A model generated the notes under the pieces. The model did not search any database, was not told the origin of the DNA, and saw only the letters and a program-made list of their open reading frames with translations. A DNA stretch of 64,000 nucleotides from Psilocybe azurescens (taxonomy: Eukaryota; Basidiomycota; Agaricomycetes; Agaricales; Agrocybaceae). The position numbers and the translations under genes were made by a program. Below, one piece after another: positions 1-11,806 of the stretch (its first letter is position 1; every line of letters starts with the position of its first letter). The DNA is taken from positions 62,001 to 126,000 of the forward strand of contig JAJIRX010000016.1 of the NCBI GenBank assembly GCA_023853785.1, written 5' to 3'.

Positions 1-1449
1 CGTATTTGATCAGTTTCAATATACTTTTCCACTTGAGCATCTTCCTTCATTCAAGGCTGCATGATCTCGTGTCAATTGGCTTTCAGGCTTCCATCCTATA
101 TATTATGACTGTTGCATCAATAGCTGCATATGCTATACTGGCCCATATGAAAAGCTTACTTTGTGTCTGAATCGTAAATGTGGTGCTTCTCAATATGACT
201 CTGTTGGAAAACCAAAGAGACAGTTTTGATATCTGCCTCTCATACCACGACTTAGGGCACTCATGGCAAACAAGAAGCAGGCTGAATCTATGCACTATCG
301 TGCATTTGAGCATATCCATGAGGATGGAAAGATCAAGGATGTCTTTGACTCTACACACTACCGCAATTTGTGCAAGACATTTGTGACTGTTAATGAAGAT
401 CAACTTCCTTTCTGGTTCTTCTCTGATCCTCGTGATATTGCACTTGGCCTCTCAACAGATGGTTTTTGCCCTTTCAAAAGCGGAAACAGACAGCTTGGCC
501 AATTATTTTATTCAACTACAATCTTCCCCCAGAAGTACGCCTTCACAAGAAGAATATTATTACTATTGGTGTCATTCCAGGCCCAAAGAAACCATGGGAT
601 GCCGACTCATACTTATGGCCACTTGTTGCTGAACTTATACAGCTCATGATTGGAGTAACAGCTTATGATCCAATAACCCAAGCCCTTTTCCTTCTCCATG
701 CCTATCTCATCCGTGTACTTTACAGTGCCCCCATATTCCGTTGGACTCCAATGGACTTTCACCAGACCCAGCCAATTCCAATGGACAGTCCATTGGACGT
801 CCAACGGATTCCATTGGACTTGACAAAATTCCGGTACCAGTCCAGTCAGAGTCCGGCCAAATTCGGTCAAAGTCCGGTCAAGTCACTTCAAGACAGAAAA
901 CAGGCGGACTGGCCGGACTGTCCAGTCCATTGGACTTCCGTTGGACTTCCAGTGGACTTCCACTGGACTCTCAGCACTTAATTAGACCAGATCCAAGAGT
1001 GCTCTGTCCAGTGGAGTCCAGTGGATGTCCAGTGGATGTCCAGTGGATGTCCAGTGGACTGTCGCTGGTTTAATTGCAGACTTGGGAGGGGAGTTAGGGA
1101 CAGTAGCAGTGTTCTTGGAAGCTTTGGGAGCCATATTAAGGAAGCTAGGTCACTAGAATAATACTTCAATCTTATCTTTAATTCATGTAACAATGTAATA
1201 TAATATATTGTAAACTATATACTACATTATTATCTGACTTTGTGAATTTCACTAAGTCCAACTTTAAATTCACATGGAATGGAATCCAATTGGATTCCAA
1301 CTGGAATACTTTAATCTTAGCTTAAATTTATGTGACAATGTAATATAATATATTAAAAACTATATACTACATGATTATATACAGGTAAAAATAAAATAAA
1401 AACATAATAAAAAAGAAACAAAAAAAGAAAAAACAGAAAGAAAGAAGCG

Positions 1450-2560
1450 GAAAAAGGGGGCGAGGGTACATTGGTGGTGTCGTCGTCTGCGTTATCGACG
1501 TCGTGGTCAGCCGTACCCGTCGTTGTATGCGTCGGTGTCGCCATCGGGTGTTGTCGTCGGCCGTACCTGCCGTGGTACGCGTCGGTATTGTCGTCGGTGT
1601 CGTCCATACGTGTCGTGGTACGTGTCGCTGTTGTCCGATGCGTGTCGTGGTACGCGTCGCTGCTGTCGTCAGCGTGTTGTGGTCGTCCTGTCGTCCTCGT
1701 CCCCGCTGCTGTACTCGTCCTCGCCGCCGTACTCGCCCTCGCTGTCGTCCCTCGCCCTCGCCGTTGTTCTTGTCCCCGCTGCTGTACTTCGCCCTCGCCG
1801 CTGTACTCGCCGCTGTACTTCGCCCTCGCTGTCGTCCTCGTCCCCGCTGCTGTACTCGCCCTCGCTGCTGTACTCGCCCTCGCTGCTGTACTTGCCCTCG
1901 CTGTCGTCTCTCGTCCCCGCCGTCGTTCTCGTCCCCGCCGCTGTACTCGTCCCCGCCGCTGTACTTCGCCCCTCGCCGCTGTACTCGCCCTCGCCATCGT
2001 CCTCGTCCCCGCCGGCCGTACTTCGCCCTCGCCGCCGTTACTCGCCCCTCGCTGTCGCTCCTCGCCCTCGCTGTCGCTCCTCGCCCTCGCTGTCGCTCCT
2101 CGCCCTCGCTGTCGCTCCCTCGCCCTCGCTGTCGCTCCCTCGCCCTCGCTGTCGCTCCTCGCCCTCGCTGTCGCTCCTCGCCCTCGCTGTCGTCCTCGCC
2201 CTCGCTGTCGTCCTCATCCCCGCTGCTGTACTCGCCCTCGCCGCCGTACTTGCCCTCTCGCCGTACTTGCCCTCGCCGTCGTCCTTGCTCTCGCCGCCCG
2301 TCCTCGCCGTCGTCCTGGTCCACGCCGGTGTCTTGGTCCTCACCGTCGTGGTCGTGGTCCTAGCCGTCGTCCTAGCCGTCGTCCTCGCGGTCCCTCGCGG
2401 TCCTCGCCCTCGCCCTCGCGGTCCTCGTCGTGGTCCTCGTCCGGCGTCCTCGTCCAGCGTCCTTGTTGTCGCTGTCGCAGTCGTCCTCGTCCTTGTCGGT
2501 GTGGCCGTCGTGGTCGTTCTCGTCCTCTGTCGCGTCGGGTTGGCTCTCGCCTGGCTCCGA
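1450..2560 (+). repeat. GC-rich minisatellite core of element A
   Basis: Over 1 kb of pyrimidine-rich imperfect repeats built from TCGCC, CTCGCTG and TCGTCC. The cleanest stretch, about 2040-2200, has a 19-bp unit (CTCGCTGTCGCTCCTCGCC). Because 19 is not a multiple of 3 and the unit lacks stops, every frame stays open and cycles through the same 19-residue pattern. The long reading frames here on both strands (up to 412 codons) are a by-product of the repeat, not genes. Confidence 0.85.
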
Positions 2561-2731
2561 CCGACGAGGCGGTGGTGGTGGTGGAAGGAAAAAGGGTTGG
2601 GGTCGGAATCAACAACGGACCGACGTGGCATCAATATGTCACGTGCGCGTTGTTGCTTGTCCCGTGCCGAGCAGTGCCGAGAATTTCGGCGGCATCGCTA
2701 TGTATTTAACTAATTTTATTATTTTTCATAA

Positions 2732-2806
2732 GCCTTTGTGGCTCAGTTGGTTTATCCTGCTTGCGTCCGGCATTCTCCGATGCCCGAGTTCAATTCTCGC
2801 TAGTGT
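2732..2806 (+). other. tRNA-like module (pol III box A and box B) inside element A
   Basis: Box A TGGCTCAGTTGG (2739-2750) and box B GAGTTCAATTCTC (2786-2798) lie 47 nt apart, start to start, as in tRNA genes and tRNA-derived SINEs, and a T-run from about 2808 could terminate transcription. The acceptor stem does not pair well, so this is tRNA-derived rather than a working tRNA. The same module occurs at the matching place in element D (28486-28556). B and E lack it. Confidence 0.65.
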
Positions 2807-4975
2807 CTTTTTTTTCTATACTAGTATAAATTATAATAAAGGACATCCGTTGGACTTCCATTGAAATTCTGTTGGACTTGTCCGCTGGAATTCCAATGGT
2901 CATGTCCGGTGGGATTCCAATGGACTTCCATTGGACTTCCGTTGGTCCTGTCCGGTCATTTCCAGTGGACAGTCCGCCCGGACAGTCCGTTGGACTTGTA
3001 GTCCGGTCGGACTTTCACCGAATCTCACCGGAATCTCACCGGAAAATTTCAGCAGTCCTAGACCAGAAAAATTGTCATTCTGAATATAGAAAGTCCGACG
3101 GAGTCCGACCGGAGTCCGACCAAAAAATGGGGGGCTGTGTAAAGACCTCTCTCATCCTGGTCTTTGGTGACATACCAGCAGTCTCAATGCTTATGCACAT
3201 GAAAGGGACCAATGCTATTCATCCATGTTGAATGTGTATGATTGAGGGTGTGCGTGTTCCTTTGGGCCACACTACCTACTACATCCCATTAGACCGCCGG
3301 AACCACCCAGATTTACCAGAACCCACTGTGTATGATCCACTGGCTCTACCTCTTCGCACACCAGAACAATTTATGATGCAAGCTCGAGAGGTTCAGTTTG
3401 CAAATAATGATGTAACACGTGAACAACTAGCAAAGGCATATGGAATTAAAGGGATCCCTTTACTCAGTGCACTCTCTTCGTTATCTTTTCCACACTCCTT
3501 CCCAGGTGAGTTCATGCATCTCATATGGGAGAATCTTCTTCCAAATCTTCTTCAACTCTGGACAGCTGAATTCAAGGATGTTGACCATTCAAATCATGAC
3601 TATGTACTTCAACCTTCTGTTTGGGAAGCAATTGGAGCAGCATCTGCTGCAGCAGGCAAAACAATACCTTCAGCATTTGGTACCCGAGTTCCCAACATTA
3701 CAACTAAGCAAATTCCACTTACTGCAGAGATGTGATCAATTTGGACACTATATCTAGCACCTGTGCTTTTAAGAGGAAGGTTCAAGAATAATAGATTCTA
3801 TGAACACTTTCTCAGGCTTGTGCACCTTCTCAACTTATGTCTACAATTTGAAGTCACAGATGATGAAGTTGATGAAATTACTGATGGATTTGCAGACTGG
3901 GTGAAGGAATATGAGCAGTAAGTGATAGTTTTCATGTTGTGAATAGAACTGTGCTCATATAATGATCCAATGCCAGGATTTACTATCGATATGACCCCCA
4001 GAAGCTTCCTCTCTGCCTCCTTACAGTCCATAGTTTACTTCATATTGGTCCAGGAATTAGAGCTGCTGGTCCAGTTTGGGGTTACTGGGCCTTTCCAATG
4101 GAGAGATTCTGTGGTAACATATTGCCCGCCATCAAAAACCACTGCTCACCATACACCAATATTGACAACTTCATTACAGACCAAGCACAACTCATACAGA
4201 TCAAATTAATGTATGATTTATATTCAGAGCTCTCATTTAAGAAATCTGAAGATAATGCAGCTGGTGTCCATGTTGAAAATTGTGTGTCATGTACTCTTTT
4301 GCTTGAATTTTACTGACTGTTTTATTGTGTGCAGATGATCATAGCCGTCTATTACCACCACATCGACAAGAGATGCTATCACCTCATTTATGGAACAAGG
4401 TGTCTGCTGCACTTGCAACATTTTTGGAAAGCCTATTCAAACTATTCACCAAGTGCTTCCTAATCCAGAAACCAAAGTCTTACAATTTGGAAAGGTTCAA
4501 CGCATTGGAGGAGGTGATATCATCCATGCATCAGAACTTGTCAAATCACCAAATGATGCTCGTGATGCAACTTATTGCCGGGTAGGTATAAATTTACAAT
4601 GGGTTATAATTAGTTGATCATTTTTTTTTTTAATTAGTACCAACTTCTTGTTGACAGACATGCCCGTCATCGAAGCCGAACACCTGCATTTGAACAACAA
4701 GATTTCTATGGCCAGCTTCTCTGTATTTTTATTTTAACTCTCCCAGCCAGTGCTACCCTTGGAACAAGCCATGAGACCACACTGTGTCTTGCTGCTATTC
4801 GATCTGTCAAACTTGATAGTCAAAATACCTTGGGAATAAAGTATTATGAGCAGATGGCCCCATTGAGGTTGTTGACCTCAATGCTATTCAGTGTACTGTT
4901 GGTCGTGTTCATGATCGTGCAAAATGGGCTATTATTGACCGTAGTGGAGCTTTTGCCCAAGCAGAGATTGTGTAA

Positions 4976-5907
4976 TAAATAAAGGATTCACAAAAGTGCA
5001 GAAATGTTGCAGAAAGGTAAGGAATTCCACCCCATGCCCTGTTACTATCACTAACCCAGTGTTTGTAAATTTTTAAAGACCAAAGCACATCTTTACAAGT
5101 TCTGCACTAATTTTTATAAAATGTTTACTATTGTGAAGCTTGGCATTTCAGCTGTAATAATATGTTTTTTATTTCTAAGTATTGACATTGAAGGAGAGGA
5201 ATTGGGGAAAAGAAAGGGACCTAGTGTTTGAAATAGTTGTCATGCACAGGTCACACACAACTTTGCAATCATCAACATGAATTGTAATGAATATTTAAAC
5301 TCTGAGGGAAGCCTAAATATATATGCATGTCAGGTTTTAAAATCTTTGTTGACTATTTCAGTGTCTTGTCACACCTGTATTTTTACCATCTTTCCTCACA
5401 CCTTATGGCTTCAAAAATTATAAGCAAGATACTAAATTACCTGTTATGCACAATAAAATAAAAATAAAAATAAAAAAACAGGAGAAAAACAAGCCATTTG
5501 CAATGTCAGAGCCTGATATTACACTTTTTGGCACATTCATTACAATATTTTGACCCTTACATTGAATACAAAAATATAAAAATTCAAATTAATGTGCATA
5601 TAAGCTGTCTCTATGAGAGTGCTAAAAATCAAATTTAACAGAGCAGCAGTTGTGAAGTTATAAATGAAAAGTGTTTGTTTACAAACACAGGGTTAGTGAT
5701 AGTATATAGCACTCTCTGAGGTATCCAGCAGATCAAATATAGACTTCTTTGGGCAGAATAAAGGCAGAATATCTTTTTGGACATAAATTTAACATGAGTA
5801 CAAAATTTCCACTGTTTTTAGTAAGAATATGATGGCGGATTTTTGATCTGAAACGCAATCTTTCTCCTGAGCCGTATTTCATACCTTAAATGTATGTTTT
5901 TGGCACT
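4976..5907. other. AT-rich spacer between Plavaka transposase and gene X, no gene seen
   Basis: About 930 bp with a low-complexity AAAATA run near 5453-5480 and no reading frame I can tie to a protein. Probably the transposon's 3' non-coding region. Confidence 0.5.
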
Positions 5908-6118
5908 CGGAATTTCGGCATGCAATTCCTCCCTTTTTGATTCACAACTTTTGGGGCGGAAATACCTGTTTCAGACATTTAAGGGCGGTTAAAAATGGAA
6001 TTTCGGCCGATCGGAATTTCAGCATGCAATTCCTCCATTTTTAGATTCACAACTTTTGGGGCGGAAATACCCGTTTCAGACACTTAAGGGTGGTTAAAAA
6101 TGGAATTTCCGGCCCGAT
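5908..6118. repeat. Two-unit tandem repeat of about 105 bp
   Basis: Unit 1 (5908-6011) and unit 2 (6012-6118) both begin CGGAATTTC and both contain GATTCACAACTTTTGGGG and GGTTAAAAATGGAATTTC, with scattered substitutions and small indels. It sits immediately upstream of the gene X reading frame, so it could be promoter or leader sequence of that gene. Confidence 0.8.
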
Positions 6119-7559
6119 CGGGCTCATAGTGGTCATCTGGTTGGATGCAATGAAGAGGACGATGAGGTTGACTACTATGGCTCTGATTCTGAGGATGAGC
6201 ATGCATACCCACAGGTTGATGATCATGCTCCTTCTCCCATGCATGAATCTGCTCCTTCTGCTGAATCTGCTCCTTCTGCTCCTGCTCCTATGCTTTCGAT
6301 GGACGTACCAGAGGTGCCAACCCAAGTTGCTGAATCTACAGCAATGTATCAATATGTTGCTCTCCCAGCCGATGACCAACAGCGGGGTATCAAGTCAGAG
6401 GACAGTTTGGCATTGGGTGATGAAGTTCAATGGGTGTTGCAAGATGTCATGAACAATCTACAGTTCTGCTATGGTTTTGTCCTGCCCTTCCAAGACCTCA
6501 ACACATCTGCTGGTCAATATGATGCTTGTACATTGGGAGCTACAATGTAGGTGTTCGGATTTTTGGAGAATGGTGCAGAGCACAAAGTCAGCAAATGTGA
6601 AAGAATAACCATCAATGCATTTTGTATGGCTCTTGTGGGCAACACAGAGATTCTGCAAGATCTGTATGATCTCAATGACAAGAACTTCTTTGCATTGATA
6701 CATCTTCATGACTTCAGAAAAGTGCATCACATTTGAGAAACACTTGTTGTATTCGCTGAACCTCAGTCCCAAGCATGTGCATGGTTGCTCAGTGTTGAAT
6801 TGCTTGAGGTTATCCTCTATGTCTGTCATGTCTTGGCATTGAATCTGACACACACTGTTGTCACCTTAGCCTATCACCTTCTTTCCAAGGGTGTACCTTT
6901 CCATACATTCATTTAAAGAGATTTGGTGCGTGAAATGTGAAGACTGTGGTACACATCTACAACAAGATGTACTACCGCCACTTCGACTACACATTCTCCC
7001 CTTTGGAATTTGAGACATCTATGTTGCACTGTTGCCAATTTCTCACACAGGCTCCTCATGGTTGTGCTGCTCTGTTGATGGGTGGAATTGTTGCTCAGAT
7101 TGCTAAAGAGTATATCAGTGTAGACCAAGCTCTTCAAGGGCCTTCTTTCAAGGTGACTCGTCATCGGGCAGGATTTGTGGTACCAACAAGAACTGAGGGC
7201 TGGTACTACTGTGATGATATGCTGACGGAAAGCAAGATCCAGACAATTATCAGCTTGTATGCTCTTCAAATTGGTTGGTAATTTATTACATTTATATCTT
7301 ACTGTTTGTGGGGATGACCAATCCCCACTAAGGGTAAGAGCATGTGACACGCATGTGACTACTGTGATGCCACAATTTCTATGAGACATTGTGTTTGGGC
7401 TTTCCACAACATGATAATAAAGAATCTGCTGTTGCCATTATGTTCATAAAAGTGTTTTAGATGTTAATAGAAGAGTATAATTTTCAAATATTAAATATTG
7501 TTGTCAAAAAGCGAAAGGAGTGTGTTTCCCCTGCCAAATCTGTGCCTCTACCTTATTTT

Positions 7560-8060
7560 GAATAGAACTTGGCAACCAATGCGCCTATGCATATGATTTA
7601 TAGGAGTATTTTGCTCAAAATTTCAATCTGAATCGAACTCCGGAACTGGAATTTTTATTTTCGGCCCCCATGTATGTTTATGGCCCATTTTTCATGTATA
7701 TCTTGGACATATGGTCCAAAATTAAAAATTCTGGTTCCGGAGTTTGATTTATATCAAAATTATGAGCAAAATACTCCTACAAACCATATGCATAGGTGCC
7801 TTGGTTGCTGAGTTCTACTCAAAATCATATCTGGCATACCAATTTGGCGTGGCACAGCCACTGATGGCATTCTATTTCGCGTATATCTTGGCCATATGGT
7901 CGACAATTAAAAAAACAAGTGCCGTAGGTCGATTCAGATAAAAATTATGAGCAAAAACTCATATAGATTATATGCATAGGTGCTCTGGTTGCTGAGTTAT
8001 GTTCAAAATAGTGTTTGGGACACCAATTTGGCATGGCACAGCCACTGATGGCATTCCACA
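7560..8060. repeat. Long inverted repeat plus direct repeat in the left part of transposon T
   Basis: Arms of about 95 bp at about 7560-7655 and 7730-7822 are near-perfect reverse complements (for example CCTATGCATATG against CATATGCATAGG, and AGGAGTATTTTGCTCA against its complement), with a loop of about 75 bp. The right arm and its continuation (TTGGCGTGGCACAGCCACTGATGGCATTC) are then repeated directly at about 7905-8060. RNA across it would fold into a long hairpin. Confidence 0.75.
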
Positions 8061-8429
8061 TGTTACTAAATGGCGGCAGAACATGCTGCAAAGGCTCTGC
8101 ATCAAGAATGGTGCACTCCTGGCTCGCATTTAGAGTACTTTTGCATACTTTCCACCACTACACATTGCTCTAGGTCATATAATTGCACTACTTCAACCCT
8201 TTTTCTCATATTTTCTGCATAGAAAAGCATTAAAGTCACTGTTGTAAGCCTTTAGCAAGCTCTAATTTGTACTTTTAGCTCATTTAAGCATAGACATTCA
8301 ATCACATCATCACATATCCACATTTGTCAACATTTTTCCCCAGAATACGTGGTATGAACAATGTTTTTGGCTGAGTATCATAATATCTGTTAACTCATTC
8401 TCAATTTCTCATGCCAGAAAACCCCAGCT

Positions 8430-11423
8430 ATGCCTCCCAAAAAATCTCACCAGCAACGAGAGCAAGCTCGGATGAAAGCTCTTGGATCTATGACTCAGAA
8501 GCGTGCTGCTCTTGGTTCTGAGACTGCAGCTGAGGATCTCTGGGATCAACTGAGGGAGGCACTCGCCAGCAATAATGAGTTAGAGCAGCAGCTTGCTCAG
8601 AAGAGTTTAGAGTGTGAGAGCCTGCATTCTGATCTGGAGATTTCCAGGGAAAAGTGTGCCCAGCTTATGGGTGAGGTTTCTCATTGGCGATCTAAGCAAG
8701 AAGCTACATATCATAGTCTCCGCATGGAGCGCCAAAAAGCAAACCGTGGTTCTGCCAAGATTGACTGGCTTGAGCAGCAGAAGGAGATCCTTGTGTATGC
8801 TGAGAAAGAACTGTCTGCTCGCCTTTCAAGGAAATCCAAGGATTCTGAACAAGCTCTTTCACTGCTTACAAAAGCCAATAATGGCCTTCAGATGGAACTT
8901 TCACATTCAATGGCTTGCTGGACATCCCAGCTTGACAAGGCTCAATCAAAATTAGAGATAGCCAATTTGAATCTTGCTGCACTGAAAAGAGAGGCTTCAC
9001 GTTTGCATAAATCTGTAGCTCGTGCATCAGGTGTCAAAGATCGTGCAGTTGCAGCTGCAAAAGCAAAGGTGAAGCAGGAGACATCCACTCATCATCTGAT
9101 GAAAAAGGTGTCTTCACTGAAGAAACCCGAAATGTAGTGCGTCTACTTGTCAAAGCTGGATGTTCAAGGAACTATGTCAATGAGGTGATCTTTTCTGTGC
9201 TTCATTCAGCAGGAATTACACTTGTTGGTACTATCAGCCCCCAAGCATTGCACGTGTTATTCGTGAAGGATATTTTGCAGCTCAAATTCAGCTTGGTTAT
9301 GAAATGGCAAATGCAAAAGCATGACCTTCAGTGCTGATGGAACTGGACACCGCAGTATCAATTATAACTCCCGACATGTTCATCTCCCTGTTGAAGATTA
9401 TACATCACTGTCATCTGCTGGCACAGCAAAACAACGAGCTACATGTTTTCTTGGAATTCAATCATCACGGGATGGATCAAGTGGAGAGGCCATGATTGAT
9501 TGGGAAAATACTCTTAAAAAATCATTGATCTCTATAATGGCAGTCCATTTGGCAAGCGTGTAGGAAGGCTTGTCAAGTTTATTGAGCTTCTGATCAAGCT
9601 TGTTGGGATGAACACAGATCATTGTGCAAAAGAAAAGAAGGATGCACGGCTACTTGAAGAGCTTAAAGCTTGGGCTGTGGATCAGCATCTTGGTGAGGAA
9701 GCAATGTTAGGATTGTCAATGGAGGAAATCAATAAGCTCTTCAATGAGGCAGAGAAGAAAATGATTAAGACAATGGGTGGACAATCCAAGTGGAATACAT
9801 TATCTGACAATGTGAAAGCTGATAAGCGGGCAAAGATGGTAGAGGGAATAGTGGCAAAACTTGGAAAGGAAGCATTTGAGGATCTTGAAGAGAATGAGCA
9901 GCGGTTTCTTCGTCTCTTTATCTGGGCAGGTTGCGGATGCCACAAGGATCTTAACACAGTCCGTGGTGGATATGCAGCCATGTCAGCACTATGGGATGTG
10001 CTCGAATTGCCAAGACCTGTTCTTCTTGCTAATCGGGATAATGATCCAGTTGTCCAAGAGCGGACCACAGCTCTTGGGGAAGGTGATGTACCTACACTAG
10101 CCCAGCAACGTGCATTTGAGAAGTCTGCCCGTGGTGCAATTAAGGCAGCTCAAATTGCTGGTGCTATTTTCAATCACAAGGATGACAAGAAGGGACACCA
10201 TGATGTCTTTCGCTATTGGTGGTGGGAGCATGTTGGAACTCCATTTACATTCCCTGACACATCCAACAATCGTTTCCAATCATATTGTGATGCAGCTGCA
10301 GCCTTGCTTTTATACAGAGATGTCTTCATTGAGTTTTTGACACATTTACGCATAAACAAGCAGAACTCTCAGTTTAACCATATGGAGCAAAATCTTTGGA
10401 ATGCCCTTCACTGTGATGCTACTCTTGCTGAGTTTGCTGTCCTTGCCATATATGCTGAATCTGTCTCATACCCCTACATGAAATCCATTCGTACATCCAG
10501 AGACAAAGATCAGAACATGCTTGACCTTGGTCCTCTTCATCACCATGTATATGACCACATGCAAAAAATCATTGATAACCCTGATATTCTCATTGGAGCT
10601 TCCTCCTCACACTTGACTGCATCTCTGAATGGTGATGAATGGGAGAATTCTGCTGTTGTTAACAAGGTGCTCGAAGTTGCCCAACAACTGCCTTACTTTA
10701 AGGATTTGCTTGTGGCTTTTTTTCACTGGTGCAGCAAATACTTGGGAGCGATTTACATCTGAATTTGCTGAGGGAGGGTTAATTGACGAAGCAACTGCAG
10801 AGGAGAGAGAATTGGCATGGCTGCCAGCCATAAATGATGAGAATGAAGGTGCCCTTGGGTCTTTTCGGCAACTCATGAGTCGACAGCCACAGCTAACACT
10901 GCTCAATCACAATGCACTAGCCATGTTCTACAAAAATAATACACAAGCATTTATGGCAGCAAAATTCACAGAACCAGAGGACTATCAATACCTACGCATG
11001 CTTGCCCGTGAGTCTCAAGGAGAGGAGAAGCAGCGGCGCAAAGACATTGTCGATTTCCGCAATATACGCCAAGTAAAAAAAAATAGCAAGGAAGGAGAAA
11101 CTTGAGAAGACAAAGAATGATAATGCAGAGCGGCTGGCAAATTTGGAGTTAATACTTGACAAAGAGGAGGTCATGAAGCTCAAAGGAAATTGTCTGGCTG
11201 ACCAGCTGAAGCTTTTAAGCTTGCTGGAGCACCAAATCTTGCTACTGGTGCATTACCCACATTGGCTGATGAGAAGAGGAAGGCACTCTCAGATGCTGTT
11301 GATTTATTTTTGAATGGTGAATGGGAGATTGAGGAGGATAGTAGTGATGATGAAGAGACTAGTGATGATGAACAGGAGTTACAGGATGTGGATGATAATG
11401 ATGAATGGATAGATGAGGACTAA
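8430..11423 (+). pseudogene. Large coiled-coil protein of transposon T, candidate transposase
   Basis: The only gene in transposon T. Starts ATG at 8430 (MPPKKSHQQ) and ends TAA at 11421-11423, about 990 codons once frames are followed. Residues 1-235 are a long coiled coil; then a conserved region holding SADGTGHRSINYNSRH (about 9331-9378), GMNTDH (9605-9622), IWAGCGCHKDLN (about 9921-9956), GAIFNHKDDKKGHHD (about 10162-10206), FNHMEQNLWNAL (about 10375-10410) and NDENEGALGSF (about 10834-10866); then an Asp/Glu-rich tail (about 11330-11420). From memory this is a multicopy agaricomycete family annotated as hypothetical. The invariant-looking acids (9336-9338, 9617-9619 and the later D/E positions) could be an RNase H-fold catalytic set, which is inference. 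Nearly all frame breaks are one base in runs: 9238-9242, 9315-9318, 9516-9521, 10717-10723, 11075-11083, plus one near 9085 and one near 11206. No in-frame substitution stop was seen, so the gene may be intact in reality. Confidence 0.6.
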
Positions 11424-11806
11424 AACTGCAATTTGTACCATAATTTCGGATTTTTGGCATTTTATTGGATATAAAAATATTAATTCAGCCTTTTAATTTA
11501 TTGCTAGATAGCATACTATGTCCCTTGTACAAAAAAATGGAGGAAAACCATAAAGAACTCATGGAATTACAATGTCTCAACATTTGTGATGTGCAGGGCT
11601 GTCATGCGTGACGTTATCAAGCCGCCGCCATCACAGGGATTGTTTAACCCCACTGTTTGTAACTAACCTGTTTTTCCAGACCAACCTTCTCAGGTGTGCC
11701 TTAAATTGTGGTTCCCTCCACCTGCTGTGTGGGACTCTGCACACAATGGCTGCTTGTGGATTGAGTGGACTGAGCACAACAAAGAATGGTTCACAAAACA
11801 TATTGA

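Larger units (their letters stand above)
714..3149 (+). mobile_element. Element A: non-autonomous TIR element with palindrome arrays, minisatellite core and tRNA-like module
   Basis: Starts TGTACTTTACAGTGCCCCC and ends GGGCTGTGTAAAGACCTC, so the ends are imperfect inverted repeats (TTTACA..GCCCCCAT). Flanked by 9-bp near-identical duplications, 705-713 and 3150-3158 (8 of 9 match). Next to each end are arrays of the palindrome TGGACTTCCA and variants (about 745-1065 and 2840-3125). Further in, at 1250-1310, the variant is TGGAATCC/TTGGATTCC as in element D. A GC-rich minisatellite (1450-2560) fills the middle, followed by a conserved block (about 2520-2690, shared with B, D and E) and a tRNA-like module. 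No protein of its own is evident, so it is probably moved by a transposase encoded elsewhere. Confidence 0.85.
1..4975 (+). pseudogene. Plavaka-type (CACTA-related) transposase, split by element A; 5' end outside the window
   Basis: A DDE-type transposase of the Plavaka family common in agaricomycetes. Recognised motifs in order: SDPRDIALGLSTDGF (about 422-466), FGDIPAVSMLMHMKG (about 3165-3209), YGIKGIPLLSALSSL (about 3440-3484), MHLIWENLLPNL (about 3515-3550), WGYWAFPMERFCG (about 4077-4115) and WAIIDRSGAFA near the stop at 4973-4975. Introns fit at 3918-3976, 4264-4334 and about 4582-4657. Element A (714-3149) sits between the codons of LIR and VFG; removing it with one 9-bp duplication restores the frame. 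Damage: in-frame TGA at 227-229 and 3733-3735 (the second probably from TGG), and apparent one-base losses in runs at 477-480 (A), 4431-4435 (T) and 4858-4861 (C). Family call is confident; whether the copy is dead or only mis-sequenced at the runs is open, but the two stops argue for a pseudogene. Confidence 0.85.
7309..11651 (+). mobile_element. Transposon T: 4.3-kb DNA transposon with 8-bp target duplication
   Basis: Left end TGGGGATGACCAATCCC (7309-7325); the right end read inward on the other strand is GGGGTTAAACAATCCC. They match at 13 of 16 positions after the first base. Identical 8-bp ACTGTTTG flanks the element at 7301-7308 and 11652-11659. A CACGCATG motif lies a little inside both ends. 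The element sits in a 51-nt intron of gene X. It contains a 260-bp hairpin region near its left end and one large gene (8430-11423). An 8-bp duplication fits hAT and some other DNA transposons; the encoded protein does not look like hAT to me. Confidence 0.7.

Noticed and set aside
1353..2713. Long overlapping reading frames (up to 412 codons) on both strands
   Set aside because: They lie in the element A minisatellite, whose repeat unit lacks stop codons in any frame; composition is low-complexity Arg/Ser/Pro/Leu/Val.
2732..2806. A functional tRNA gene
   Set aside because: Boxes A and B are present but the acceptor stem does not pair.
6458..6853. A 131-codon minus-strand frame with many cysteines
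   Set aside because: The plus strand here carries gene X motifs continuing into better-supported downstream coding sequence.
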